From Dolomedes plantarius (lineage: Eukaryota; Arthropoda; Arachnida; Araneae; Dolomedidae): 64,000 nt of DNA. The notes under the pieces are model-generated. The model saw only the letters and a program-made list of their open reading frames with translations, ran no database searches and was not told the origin of the DNA. The DNA lies in contig OU015493.1 of NCBI GenBank assembly GCA_907164885.2, forward strand, positions 116,967,193 through 117,031,192, in the 5' to 3' direction. Shown here in pieces: positions 1 through 12,114 of this stretch. A program made the translations under genes and the position numbers. Each line of letters begins with the position of its first letter. Position 1 is the first letter of the stretch.

Positions 1-46
1 GTGCAAGGAGAGAGAAGGAAGTTTAAGGATAGAAGTACATGTTTAT

Positions 47-232
47 GGGCTTGTTCACATAGGAGTCCGTTGCGTTGCGTTAAGGAAAAGATGACGTTTA
101 GACGAAAATAAACCAATCATAGGCGTTAAAAATTTCATTGCTAATCGTTTGGAGGCATATGATTGGTTTATTTTCGTCTCAACGTCATCTTTTCCTTAAC
201 GCAACGCAACGGACTCCTATGTGAACAGGCCC
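47..232. mobile_element. Short foldback MITE with ~73-bp terminal inverted repeats
   Basis: Bases 47-120 and 159-232 are near-perfect reverse complements, starting GGGCTTGTTCACATAGGAG and ending with its complement, around a ~38-bp loop. Such a structure without coding capacity is typical of a MITE mobilised in trans by a DNA transposase. The GGGCYTGTTCACA end resembles PIF/Harbinger or hAT termini, but I could not fix a clean target duplication, so the superfamily is undecided. Confidence 0.8.
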
Positions 233-760
233 TACTTGGTTTAAACAGAATTTTATAATGTTTTTTACCGTGCCAAGTATCAGATTTTTTCAGAAGAAAA
301 AGACGAAAACAAAAAATTAAAAAAGAGCCAGGATGGCTCTGGATCTTCTCCTGTTAGCAGGGTCAGCATGATCATAGTCTGTTAATTCTTTAAGTAAATC
401 ATTGTCATTATTTTTGTGAAAGTTAATGGCGAGTTTTTGGAGATAATTTTGAAGAGTGGGGTGTCCGATCCCTCCGTAGATATCAACATTTCGAAAGTAC
501 CAGGGAACATTAATGATTTGCCTGATTGTGCTACTCTGTGCAGAAGCAAGTTTTTTAATGTGCGATTTATCACAGTATGACCATGCTGGCCCTCTATAAA
601 TGAAGATAGGACGTAAAAACGGTTTGTACATGAGCAATTTATTATGAATGCTTAATTTGTTGTCCCAAGCTATTAGGGGGTAGATTAATCTGCGAGCTGC
701 TCAGAACTTGTCCGTAACATGTGTGATGTGATGTTTCCAAGTGATACTTTTATCTAGAAC

Positions 761-957
761 TTGCCGGGCTTCGCCCGTCTAGCCGGTCGGTTTAGGGACC
801 CGCTCCCTTCAGCAATCATCGTCAGAGAATGGAAATACTAAAAAACAACGAATAAAGGTAATTAAATTTTGTGGATACGCATCCCACGTCCTGCAAACAG
901 TCGCAAGCAAAAGAAAAATTCTCCCCCCCCCCACGGCGAGCTGGCGTTGCCCGGGAT
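761..957. mobile_element. Short insertion inside the Jockey-like LINE
   Basis: The LINE reading frame is contiguous if 761-957 is removed (KYLGV joins LDKSITW), and the trinucleotide AAC occurs on both sides (758-760 and 958-960). The insert begins TTGCCGGGCTTCGCCCG and ends GGCGTTGCCCGGGAT, both GC-rich and self-complementary within themselves, unlike the AT-rich surroundings. It has no coding capacity. The ends recall the hairpin tails of non-autonomous Helitron-like elements, but the class is uncertain. Confidence 0.5.
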
Positions 958-1211
958 AACGCCAAGGTATTTTACTGTGTCAGACCAGGGGAGTTTCGTG
1001 TTTCCGATTTTAATTTGGTGATTTATGTAGGAATTATTGCGTTTGGCAGTGAACATAACAGCAATACACTTATCATTATTAATTTTAATTCTCTATTTAT
1101 CGAGGCAGCGTTGGATGGTAGTCATGTACTTGTTGATGATTTTAACGGCGTATTTAAAGTTTCTACATATGCTGACCGTCTTTTTAAAACTCCTCCATTT
1201 TGGATTAATTT

Positions 1212-1217
1212 CTGGTG
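1212..1217. repeat. Target-site duplication, left copy (CTGGTG)
   Basis: CTGGTG lies directly outside the left terminus of the giant inverted-repeat element and is matched exactly at 12470-12475 outside the right terminus. This fixes both ends of the element to the base. Confidence 0.85.
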
Positions 1218-1572
1218 AGTAGTATAAAAATGAGAGTTCCGCGCCAGGAGCAGGAGCAAGAGGGGGGAGGGGCTTAAAGTGGCGGAGCTAACTGAGTGAC
1301 GTGGACCAATCAGAGTGCAGCTGGCCACCTGGCGGTTGATTTAGACCAATCAGGAGAGGGCAGCGCTGCTATCGCCCCCTAGCGGGAAAGAGTGGAACCT
1401 TGTAGTTCAGCAGAATCTTGGAGGGAGTAGGTGCTCTGCGGAGCGCCACCTATCGGTTAAATAGGGAACTAAATTTTTTACAAGGAGCAGCTTTAAGCTG
1501 GTGCTGCCATCTGCTGGTTAAATAGGGAACTACATTTTTGGGACTTAGAAATTTTTTTAAAAGTATTTTCCA

Positions 1573-1640
1573 TGGGAATTGAACCCGTTAAGGAAATATT
1601 ACCTGACTACTTTTAGCGACGTAATACCGTTACGCTATGA
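1573..1640 (-). promoter_or_regulatory. tRNA-like Pol III promoter (A and B boxes), left arm, facing outward
   Basis: On the minus strand an A-box match TAGCGTAACGG (1637-1627) is followed 41 bases later by a B-box match GGTTCAATTCC (1585-1575). A D-stem of four pairs (GCGT/ACGT) is possible, but I cannot fold convincing acceptor or anticodon stems, so this is a tRNA-like relic or SINE-type promoter rather than a working tRNA gene. Confidence 0.45.
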
Positions 1641-2135
1641 ATCGTCGGAAGTTCAGTGAATTATATTCTATAACAGAGAGAATATTTTTATGAATTTACT
1701 AGAATTAATTATCAAAAATAAATATAACGTCATCTATTGTTTAAAAATGAAACTTAGAAAATTTAATACAAGGTTTTGAGTATATTTTTCAAAACTTTAA
1801 ATATTTTTAGTCGAATTCTAACTTAAAATATATATTATCAACTTAGTAGTTCAAAAAAAAGGGCTTATTTTCAGGACATTAAAATTGTTTTGCTATGTTT
1901 TTTAACGTGATATATAATTTTACATAGATACATTCGCTAGATAATACAAAATAATAATAAATTTGTACATAGATAGGCTAAAACGAATATTTTTTTCTTT
2001 TACTTTAAATTTTTTTATTAGGTTTTTAAACTTAAAACATATTATCAATTTAATAGTTTGGAAAAAGTATTTATTACAGAACATTCCATACTAGTATGAA
2101 AAAAATGAGAAATATTATTTGAACATTGAAAAAAA

Positions 2136-4055
2136 CATTCCATGAAAGCTAACAAGGGATATTTTTACACATGAAATTATTTACGACAACCGTTAAGTTT
2201 AAAATATCTTTAATTTTTCTTATGAATATTACTTTGCAGTATAATATAATTTAGATAGAGCTTTGAAACCATTGTAACATTTAGTATAGAAAAAATTATT
2301 ATTTAATCTTACCTTGAAAAACATTCCATGAAAGCTAACAAGGCATATTTTTAGACATGAAATTATTTACGACAAGCGTTAAGTTTAAAATATCTTTAAT
2401 TTTTCTTAAGAATATTACTTTGCAGTATAATATAATTTAGATAGAGCTTTGAAACCATTGTAACATTTAGTACAGAAAATATTATTATTATTATTTGATC
2501 CTACCTTGAAAAACATTCCATAAAAGCTAACAAGGATATTTTTAGACATGAAATTATTTACGACAAGCGTTAAGTTTAAAATATCTTTGATTTTTCTTAA
2601 GAATATTACTTTGCAGTATAATATAATTTAGATAGAGCTTTGAAACCATTGTAACATTTAATATAGAAAAAATTATTGTTTGATCATACCTTGAAAAACA
2701 TTCCATGAAAGCTAACAAGGGATATTTTTACACATGAAATTATTTACGACAAGCGTTAAGTTTAAAATATCTTTAATTTTTCTTAAGAATATTACTTTGC
2801 AGTATAATATAATTTAGATAGAGCTTTGAAACCATTGTAACATTTAGTATAGAAAAAATTATTATTTGATCTAACCTTGAAAAACATTCCATGAAAGCTA
2901 ACAAGGGATATTTTTACACATGAAATTATTTACGACAAGCGTTAAGTTTAAAATATCTTTAATTTTTCTTAAGAATATTACTTTGCAGTATAATATAATT
3001 TAGATAGAGCTTTGAAACCATTGTAACATTTAGTATAGAAAAAATTATTATTTGATCTTACCTTGAAAACATTCCATGAAAGCTAACAAGGGATATTTTT
3101 ACACATGAAATTATTTACGACAAGCGTTAAGTTTAAAATATCTTTGATTTTTCTTATGAATATTACTTTGCAGCATAATATAATTTAGATAGAGCTTTGA
3201 AACCATTGTAACAATTAGTATAGAAAAATTATTATTTGATCTAACCTTGAAAAACATTCCATGAAAGCTAACAAGGGATATTTTTAGACATGAAATTATT
3301 TACGACAAGCGTTAAGTTTAAAATATCTTTGATTTTTCTTAAGAATATAACTTTGCAGTATAATATAATTTAGATAGAGCTTTGAAACCACTGTAACATT
3401 TAGTATAGAAAAAATTATTTTTTGATCTTACCTTGAAAAACATTCCATGAAAGCTAACAAGGGATATTTTTAGACATGAAATTATTTACGACAAGCGTTA
3501 AGTTTAAAATATCTTTGATTTTTTCTTAAGAATATTACTTTGCAGTATAATATAATTTAGATAGAGCTTTGAAACCATTGTAACATTTAGTATAGAAAAA
3601 AATATTGTTTGATCTTACCTTGAAAAACATTCCATGAAAGCTAACAAGGGATATTTTTAGACATGAAATTATTTACGACAAGTGTTAAGTTTAAAATATC
3701 TTTGATTTTTCTTAAGAATATTACTTTGCAGTATAATATAATTTAGATAGAGCTTTGAAACCATTGTAACATTTAGTATAGAAAAAATTATTGTTTGATC
3801 TTACCTTGAAAAACATTCCATGAAAGCTAACAAGGGATATTTTTAGACATGAAATTATTTACGACAAGCGTTATGTTTAAAATATCTTTAATTTTTCTTA
3901 AGAATATTACTTTGCAGTATAATATAATTTAAATAGAGCTTTAAAACCATTGTAACATTTAGTATAGAAAAATTATTATTTAATCTTACCTTGAAAGGCA
4001 TTCCATGAAAGCTAACAAGGGATATTTTTAGACATAAAATTATTTAAACAAAGCG
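2136..4055 (+). repeat. 186-bp satellite array, left arm (10 monomers plus a partial)
   Basis: The landmark CATTCCATGAAAGCTAACAA recurs (the third copy has TAAAAG for TGAAAG) at 2136, 2322, 2514, 2699, 2885, 3070, 3255, 3441, 3628, 3814 and 3999, i.e. every 185-192 bases. Monomers are AT-rich (about 25 % GC) and share the core TTACGACAAGCGTTAAGTTT. The last copy is truncated near 4055. Individual monomers carry diagnostic variants (an ATT expansion near 2480, CAGCATA near 3173, ACAATTAG near 3211, GAATATAAC near 3343, GCGTTATG near 3868). Confidence 0.95.
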
Positions 4056-5988
4056 GGAATTCCCCAGTAGGGTTATTTTTTCCTTTTAATATTAGAAATA
4101 AAAACTGAAATATGATTCAATCTAGATAATTATTTAAATTAAATACACATACCATACCAATCCATACTATTAAATCTGCAAGAGAAGGTATCAAATTTAT
4201 CTCGCGATGTTAATAGAGAAGATTCTTACATTATCTGAAATAATACAGACTTTATTATGTTTAGAAGATATTTACAAGAGTTCATTTTAGAATTAAATGA
4301 ATCATGGTTTGAATCCTACAACAGTAGGGGGTATGTGCAAACATGAAGACTTTAAATTATACAATTACCATCTAGAACCTGAAACTTAAAAATATATGTA
4401 CCAATTTAAGTATCTTTATATAGTTTATGTACAGTTTTGAATATATTTCAAACCTTAAACGCTTTTTCAACTTTGAAACTATATTATAAGTTAAGACGCT
4501 TACTAAAATTAAAAACATTTTATAGAGGTAAAGACTTGAAAGAGAAAATTTACAAGTTTTAATCCTAAATATTATATTTTATCCAGAAATGTAGACTATT
4601 AATATATGATTTTAAACCTAACATACTTTCAACGATTACCTAAATTGCGATATAATGTTAAATTCCACAGATATTAGTCTATTAGTAGTAAGCATTTCAT
4701 TAAAGGTTAATAGAAGTATTTAATAAAGTTTTAATATTAAATGATCATCAAACATATATTAACTTAGATGTTTTAACCCCAAACAGTAATTATTAAAAAT
4801 AATTATAAAATATATGATTCAAAACTTTAAAACATACTATTATATATACAATAGAAGATGTTAAATTTGTATTGAACTTAAATTATAAGATTGTTTCTAC
4901 CATCGTCGCTTGATATATAACATTACAGTTTTAAATATTCTGCAAACGCTATGAAACATTTTGTATAGAAAATAATTACCATTTGATCTTACCTTTAAAA
5001 TCTATAGTTTATGCACTTAATTCATATAATTTTTTACAAAAACAAGCTTTAACTGCATAAAAAGATATTATATTTGTCCCGCACATACATATAAACATTA
5101 TTCCACAGAGAAGATATATTTGTCCCTCACATACATATAAACCTGAAACATATTAAAACTTACTAGTTCCCTTATAAAGGTTTCACGACTTTAAAATTTT
5201 TTTTACTGCGTTTTAAATCTAATCTATAATTTTACATATATATAGCCACTAATAAATTGTTTTACAAAGAAAAAAGCATACATCACTCCTAAAATTTTAG
5301 TTTTCTTAACAAACAAAAAAAAAAGCAAAACTTTGATCAAAACAAATGTTTATTATGTTAAAAAATCAATCACCTATTGATATTACTTTGAAATATTACG
5401 CAAATAATAACTTTGAATAAGTTTTACATCAGAAATTATTTTCCGACGACTGTTAAACTTAAAAATCTAATCTTAAATTTATTCATCTTTGCACACTTTA
5501 CAAAGAAAAGCATACATTTTAACCAAAATTTTAGTTTTCTTAACAAAAATATCTTCAAAACTTTGAAGTAAAACCATGTTTAATACATTGAAAATCAATG
5601 ATCTATTACCAACACTTTGAAATATCATGCAAATGCTAACTTAGAATAACTTCTAAATGAGTAAATTTTAAGGTTTGCCTAAACCAACCCCTACATAAGA
5701 TAAGTGCGATTCAACGTTAGATAAGATAAGTACGTTTCGTCAATAGATAAGATTACTGGCACCTACTATTAGTTACACATTTTTCTAAAAATACTTTTTA
5801 AATTATTTTTCTAAAAAATTATTATTCAAATTAAAAGATATAAATATAATAATTAATCTTTAAATACTATATTGAACACAGAAAAAGAGTACTCACAGTT
5901 GATGAATGGACTTTAGTCTTCTAATATATCCTCATAAAAATATTTATGAATCATTTTCAAGTTGAACTTAGCGAAAAATTCACTGCTG

Positions 5989-6352
5989 TTATAGACACAT
6001 GTGCAATAATTTTGTACAATTCAGCATATTTTTAACATAGATGTTGAAAATAGCAGCTTTGCCCACTGCACGATATTTTTCATTCTCGCTTGTGGATAAG
6101 CAACTATGCTGGCGCTGTGATAGATGGTCAATTTCGCATCCATGACATTCAAATAATTCACTGCATGCACGTATTAAACTTGTTTTTAAGACTTTGAAAT
6201 AATTTTCTTTTGCAGCAAATAAGTCGCAATGATTTTTTACAACATGATCCGTTTTTATAAACTTTGTATTGTAGCATATTAGGAATGCTTTCACACAACG
6301 AACTGTTTTCAACACAACTTATAATATCGTCAGGATATTCTTCCATTTTCAA
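5989..6352 (-). pseudogene. Small cysteine-rich unknown protein, frameshifted
   Basis: Two overlapping minus-strand frames (6352-6158 and 6315-5989) look like one coding sequence split by a frameshift. The upstream frame starts MKMEEYPDDIISCVEN; the downstream frame holds several Cys/His residues (NHCDLFAAK, FECHGCEIDHLSQRQH, LNCTKLLHMC), which could bind metal. I do not recognise the family. Real coding potential is uncertain because the region is only ~360 bp and AT-rich. It is the only plausible coding relic in the giant element. Confidence 0.3.
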
Positions 6353-6795
6353 TATCTGCTCTCTATTTAATTTAATAGACCAGGTTTTAATTTGTAACCA
6401 ACTCCGTTTTCATTAGCAAACATTTGTTGTAAGCAACATTGTTCGCCGACGTTTACACCTATTAGCTGGTTGTTACAGATGAATGATTTCTTTTATAAAC
6501 AATTTTATATATTGAAATTTTATTCATTAGTTCCCACCATGTAGCGACAATCATCACTACTGCATTTTCGGTAGGGATATTGCTAAATACATCCGTGAAA
6601 AGATTCAAAGTCCTAGGTATGTCTTATCCAATTGCAACGTAAATCAACCCCTCCTTTATAATAAGCGCTTTTAAGAATTACCATCTTTGAAAAGGGAAAT
6701 AACTGAATCACTTACGATTTGTTAGTAAATGTTGAATGATTATTTTTCGTGCAATATAATTTTTCAGGAGAGATAAAAAAAAAGTTACTTCTACT

Positions 6796-7278
6796 TTGAT
6801 ATATAACATTACAGTTTTAAATATTCTACAAACGCTATGAAACATTTTGTATAGAAATTAATTACCATCTGATCTTACCTTTAAAATCTATAGTTTATGC
6901 ACTTAATACATATAATTTTTTTACAAAAAAAAACAAAAAAACATGCTTTAACTGCATAAGAAGATATTATATTTGTCCCGCACATACATATAAACTTAAA
7001 GCATATTAAAACTTAATAGTTCCCTTATAAAGGTTTCAAGACTTTAAAAATTTTTTACTTTGTTTTAAATCTAATCTATAATTTTACATAGATATAACCA
7101 CTAATAAATTGTTTTATATAGAAAAAGCATACATCGCACGTAAAATTTTAGTTTTCTTAACAAAAACCTTTAAAAACTTTGATCGAAACAAATGTTTATT
7201 ACGTTAAAAAATCAAGCACCTATTGAATAACTTTGAACAAGTTTTACATTAGAAATTATTTTCCGACGACTGTTAAAC
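6796..7278 (+). repeat. Third copy of an arm segment inside the spacer
   Basis: 6796-7278 matches left-arm bases 4908-5458 in direct orientation, from TTGATATATAACATTACAG to TTCCGACGACTGTTAAAC. It is more diverged than the two arms are from each other. It lacks a ~48-bp tandem duplication seen in both arms (the arms have TTTGTCCCKCACATACATATAAAC twice, this copy once) and a stretch near 5390-5410. Confidence 0.8.
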
Positions 7279-10002
7279 AAAATTTATACTATAAGTTTAA
7301 GACACTTCCTAATACTTACAATTTTATCATTCTATAAAGATTATAATTTCTTTTGAATCGTTTTCAAATATCTATAATTTGTTTTAATAATAGCACAAAA
7401 CTTGAATAATTTTGAATTAATTTCATATAAATTCTCTCTCATTAAAATAACATAAAAATAAGTTATGTGTTTCAAAACATGCATACAACTTATGTGAGAA
7501 CACTTCAAGTTAGAAGATGTGATAGCTCCTTAATTGGAACATAATTCAGAGTTTCACACAGGTTGAGATATTGCACATTCATTAGTAAGTTCCAATGCAA
7601 TCAATATTTCGTTAAATTTCCTCAGAAGGGATTCCAAGATCGTTAAACTTAAAAAAGTTTAAGTAAATTAATTAAGAATATCCAATTATTTTAATCATTA
7701 AAAATTATCATAGTTCAAAAAGATATGACATGATTATCTTTTCATTTTTTAAATACTATTTCGAAAACGGAATAGTTAAAATGTAATTACTTTAGGATCA
7801 TTCTAATGATTAGAAAAACTTTTATACCAAAAAACTAAGAAAACCTGAAAAAATATTCAACTAATCCCGGGTTTATTACATTGAAAAAGTATCATTAAAA
7901 ATAATCAATCTTAATACGTTTAAAATAAATAATAAGTTTACGTTAATATCCATTTACGTTCAAAAATAAAGTTAAAAAACATAATAAGTTATCATCATTT
8001 ATGTTTAAAACATAAATGATAAAATATAAATAAAACAATAAAATATAAAATTTTAAAAATGGTTAGAAGGTCATAAAACAGAAGTACTACCTACCTACTT
8101 TTTTCAATCTCAAGCATTTAGCTTGTAGTCCATTTTACGACTTCAGAACCTGAATACCTTATCTCATCTATTTCAAAAGCGCCCTGCAATAGCGTCTTTA
8201 GAAACCCCCTAAGTGCAATCATTAGGGGGTTTTCCAGGACTCTATTTTTTTTATAAAAAAATAAAGTATTTTTAGAAAAATGTGTAACTAATAGTAGGTG
8301 CCAGTAATCTTATCTATTGACGAAACGTACTTATCTTATCTAACGTTGAATCGCACTTATCTTATGTAGGGGTTGGTTTAGGCAAACCTTAAAATTTACT
8401 CATTTAGAAGTTATTCTAAGTTAGCATTTGCATGATATTTCAAAGTGTTGGTAATAGATCATTGATTTTCAATGTATTAAACATGGTTTTACTTCAAAGT
8501 TTTGAAGATATTTTTGTTAAGAAAACTAAAATTTTGGTTAAAATGTATGCTTTTCTTTGTAAAGTGTGCAAAGATGAATAAATTTAAGATTAGATTTTTA
8601 AGTTTAACAGTCGTCGGAAAATAATTTCTGATGTAAAACTTATTCAAAGTTATTATTTGCGTAATATTTCAAAGTAATATCAATAGGTGATTGATTTTTT
8701 AACATAATAAACATTTGTTTTGATCAAAGTTTTGCTTTTTTTTTGTTTGTTAAGAAAACTAAAATTTTAGGAGTGATGTATGCTTTTTTCTTTGTAAAAC
8801 AATTTATTAGTGGCTATATATATGTAAAATTATAGATTAGATTTAAAACGCAGTAAAAAAAATTTTAAAGTCGTGAAACCTTTATAAGGGAACTAGTAAG
8901 TTTTAATATGTTTTAGGTTTATATGTATGTGAGGGACAAATATATCTTCTCTGTGGAATAATGTTTATATGTATGTGCGGGACAAATATAATATCTTTTT
9001 ATGCAGTTAAAGCTTGTTTTTGTAAAAAATTATATGAATTAAGTGCATAAACTATAGATTTTAAAGGTAAGATCAAATGGTAATTATTTTCTATACAAAA
9101 TGTTTCATAGCGTTTGCAGAATATTTAAAACTGTAATGTTATATATCAAGCGACGATGGTAGAAACAATCTTATAATTTAAGTTCAATACAAATTTAACA
9201 TCTTCTATTGTATATATAATAGTATGTTTTAAAGTTTTGAATCATATATTTTATAATTATTTTTAATAATTACTGTTTGGGGTTAAAACATCTAAGTTAA
9301 TATATGTTTGATGATCATTTAATATTAAAACTTTATTAAATACTTCTATTAACCTTTAATGAAATGCTTACTACTAATAGACTAATATCTGTGGAATTTA
9401 ACATTATATCGCAATTTAGGTAATCGTTGAAAGTATGTTAGGTTTAAAATCATATATTAATAGTCTACATTTCTGGATAAAATATAATATTTAGGATTAA
9501 AACTTGTAAATTTTCTCTTTCAAGTCTTTACCTCTATAAAATGTTTTTAATTTTAGTAAGCGTCTTAACTTATAATATAGTTTCAAAGTTGAAAAAACGT
9601 TTAAGGTTTGAAATATATTCAAAACTGTACATAAACTATATAAAGATACTTAAATTGGTACATATATTTTTAAGTTTCAGGTTCTAGATGGTAATTGTAT
9701 AATTTAAAGTCTTCATGTTTGCACATACCCCCTACTGTTGTAGGATTCAAACCATGATTCATTTAATTCTAAAATGAACTCTTGTAAATATCTTCTAAAC
9801 ATAATAAAGTCTGTATTATTTCAGATAATGTAAGAATCTTCTCTATTAACATCGCGAGATAAATTTGATACCTTCTCTTGCAGATTTAATAGTATGGATT
9901 GGTATGGTATGTGTATTTAATTTAAATAATTATCTAGATTGAATCATATTTCAGTTTTTATTTCTAATATTAAAAGGAAAAAATAACCCTACTGGGGAAT
10001 TC

Positions 10003-11558
10003 CCGCTTTGTTTAAATAATTTTATGTCTAAAAATATCCCTTGTTAGCTTTCATGGAATGCCTTTCAAGGTAAGATTAAATAATAATTTTTCTATACTAA
10101 ATGTTACAATGGTTTTAAAGCTCTATTTAAATTATATTATACTGCAAAGTAATATTCTTAAGAAAAATTAAAGATATTTTAAACATAACGCTTGTCGTAA
10201 ATAATTTCATGTCTAAAAATATCCCTTGTTAGCTTTCATGGAATGTTTTTCAAGGTAAGATCAAACAATAATTTTTTCTATACTAAATGTTACAATGGTT
10301 TCAAAGCTCTATCTAAATTATATTATACTGCAAAGTTATATTCTTAAGAAAAATCAAAGATATTTTAAACTTAACGCTTGTCGTAAATAATTTCATGTCT
10401 AAAAATATCCCTTGTTAGCTTTCATGGAATGTTTTTCAAGGTTAGATCAAATAATAATTTTTTCTATACTAATTGTTACAATGGTTTCAAAGCTCTATCT
10501 AAATTATATTATGCTGCAAAGTAATATTCATAAGAAAAATCAAAGATATTTTAAACTTAACGCTTGTCGTAAATAATTTCATGTGTAAAAATATCCCTTG
10601 TTAGCTTTCATGGAATGTTTTTCAAGGTAAGATCAAATAATAATTTTTTCTATACTAAATGTTACAATGGTTTCAAAGCTCTATCTAAATTATATTATAC
10701 TGCAAAGTAATATTCTTAAGAAAAATCAAAGATATTTTAAACTTAACGCTTGTCGTAAATAATTTCATGTCTAAAAATATCCCTTGTTAGCTTTCATGGA
10801 ATGATTTTCAAGGTTAGATCAAATAATAATTTTTTCTATACTAAATGTTACAATGGTTTCAAAGCTCTATCTAAATTATATTATACTGCAAAGTAATATT
10901 CTTAAGAAAAATTAAAGATATTTTAAACTTAACGCTTGTCGTAAATAATTTCATGTGTAAAAATATCCCTTGTTAGCTTTCATGGAATGTTTTTCAAGGT
11001 ATGATCAAACAATAATTTTTTCTATATTAAATGTTACAATGGTTTCAAAGCTCTATCTAAATTATATTATACTGCAAAGTAATATTCTTAAGAAAAATCA
11101 AAGATATTTTAAACTTAACGCTTGTCGTAAATAATTTCATGTCTAAAAATATCCTTGTTAGCTTTTATGGAATGTTTTTCAAGGTAGGATCAAATAATAA
11201 TAATAATATTTTCTGTACTAAATGTTACAATGGTTTCAAAGCTCTATCTAAATTATATTATACTGCAAAGTAATATTCTTAAGAAAAATTAAAGATATTT
11301 AAACTTAACGCTTGTCGTAAATAATTTCATGTCTAAAAATATGCCTTGTTAGCTTTCATTGAATGTTTTTCAAGGTAAGATTAAATAATAATTTTTTCTA
11401 TACTAAATGTTACAATGGTTTCAAAGCTCTATCTAAATTATATTATACTGCAAAGTAATATTCATAAGAAAAATTAAAGATATTTTAAACTTAACGGTTG
11501 TCGTAAATAATTTCATGTGTAAAAATATCCCTTGTTAGCTTTCATGGAATGTTTTTTT
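10003..11558 (-). repeat. 186-bp satellite array, right arm (8 monomers plus a partial)
   Basis: Mirror image of the left array. Monomer starts, read leftwards, fall near 11547, 11361, 11169, 10984, 10798, 10614, 10427, 10241 and a partial at 10056. The variant monomers appear in the same mirrored order as in the left arm (ATT expansion near 11190, ATGCTGC near 10512, AATTGTTA near 10470, GTTATATTC near 10335, AACATAACGC near 10183). The equivalents of left monomers 8 and 9 are absent. Confidence 0.95.
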
Positions 11559-12041
11559 CAATGTTCAAATAATATTTCTCATTTTTTTCATACTAGTATG
11601 GAATGTTCTGTAATAAATACTTTTTCCAAACTATTAAATTGATAATATGTTTTAAGTTTAAAAACCTAATAAAAAAATTTAAAGTAAAAGAAAAAAATAT
11701 TCGTTTTAGCCTATCTATGTACAAATTTATTATTATTTTGTATTATCTAGCGAATGTATCTATGTAAAATTATATATCACGTTAAAAAACATAGCAAAAC
11801 AATTTTAATGTCTTGAAAATAAGCCCTTTTTTTTGAACTACTAAGTTGATAATATATATTTTAAGTTAGAATTCGACTAAAAATATTTAAAGTTTTGAAA
11901 AATATACTCAAAACCTTGTATTAAATTTTCTAAGTTTCATTTTTAAACAATAGATGACGTTATATTTATTTTTGATAATTAATTCTAGTAAATTCATAAA
12001 AATATTCTCTCTGTTATAGAATATAATTCACTGAACTTCCG

Positions 12042-12114
12042 ACGATTCATAGCGTAACGGTATTACGTCGCTAAAAGTAGTCAGGTAATATTTCCTTAAC
12101 GGGTTCAATTCCCA
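12042..12114 (+). promoter_or_regulatory. tRNA-like Pol III promoter (A and B boxes), right arm, facing outward
   Basis: TAGCGTAACGG at 12050-12060 fits the A box and GGTTCAATTCC at 12102-12112 fits the B box, at tRNA/SINE-like spacing. Being in the arm, it mirrors the left copy, so both would transcribe outward through the element termini. A full cloverleaf cannot be folded. Confidence 0.45.

Larger units (their letters stand above)
317..1217 (-). pseudogene. Jockey-like non-LTR retrotransposon, reverse-transcriptase C-terminal part (broken)
   Basis: Read on the minus strand, 1180-960 gives the thumb region of a LINE reverse transcriptase (motifs such as YMTTIQRCLDK, KINNDK, FTAKRNN, PWSDTVKYLGV). 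After an insertion, 757-317 continues with LDKSITWKHH and then LMYKPFLRPIFIYRGPAW, and the LRELxDYD-type end typical of Jockey-clade ORF2. In-frame stops (for example where a Trp would be expected after CLDK, and near base 702) show it is dead. The 5' part is missing: the sequence stops being recognisable where the giant inverted-repeat element begins at 1218. A small hairpin (AGAGCC...GGCTCT) follows the coding end near 327-342. Confidence 0.75.
1218..5797 (+). repeat. Left inverted arm of the giant element
   Basis: The outer ~420 bp (1218-1640) is comparatively GC-rich, with two CCAAT motifs (near 1304 and 1344), a TATAAAAA at the very terminus, a G-rich stretch, and a tandem degenerate repeat ending GGTTAAATAGGGAACTA (1456-1472, 1517-1533). 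Inside follow an AT-rich stretch, ten full 186-bp satellite monomers and ~1.7 kb of unique AT-rich sequence. The arm stops abruptly near 5797, where the mirror copy at 8263 also ends. No gene is visible in it. Confidence 0.85.
5798..8262. other. Single-copy spacer of the giant element
   Basis: AT-rich spacer between the mirror arms. It contains a small broken minus-strand reading frame (5989-6352), a third, directly oriented and diverged copy of an arm segment (6796-7278), and near its right end a strong hairpin, AAACCCCCTAA - 9 nt - TTAGGGGGTTT (about 8201-8232). No Polinton-type gene is recognisable in any frame. Confidence 0.7.

Noticed and set aside
871..1218. 115-residue plus-strand open frame
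   Set aside because: It is the antisense shadow of the LINE reverse-transcriptase remnant and its insertion; the minus strand gives the recognisable protein.
2136..4055. CRISPR-like array
   Set aside because: The repeats are 186-bp contiguous satellite monomers with no spacers, in a eukaryotic genome.
12042..12114. A genuine tRNA gene
   Set aside because: A and B boxes fit, but acceptor, anticodon and T stems do not pair adequately, so it was kept only as a tRNA-like promoter.
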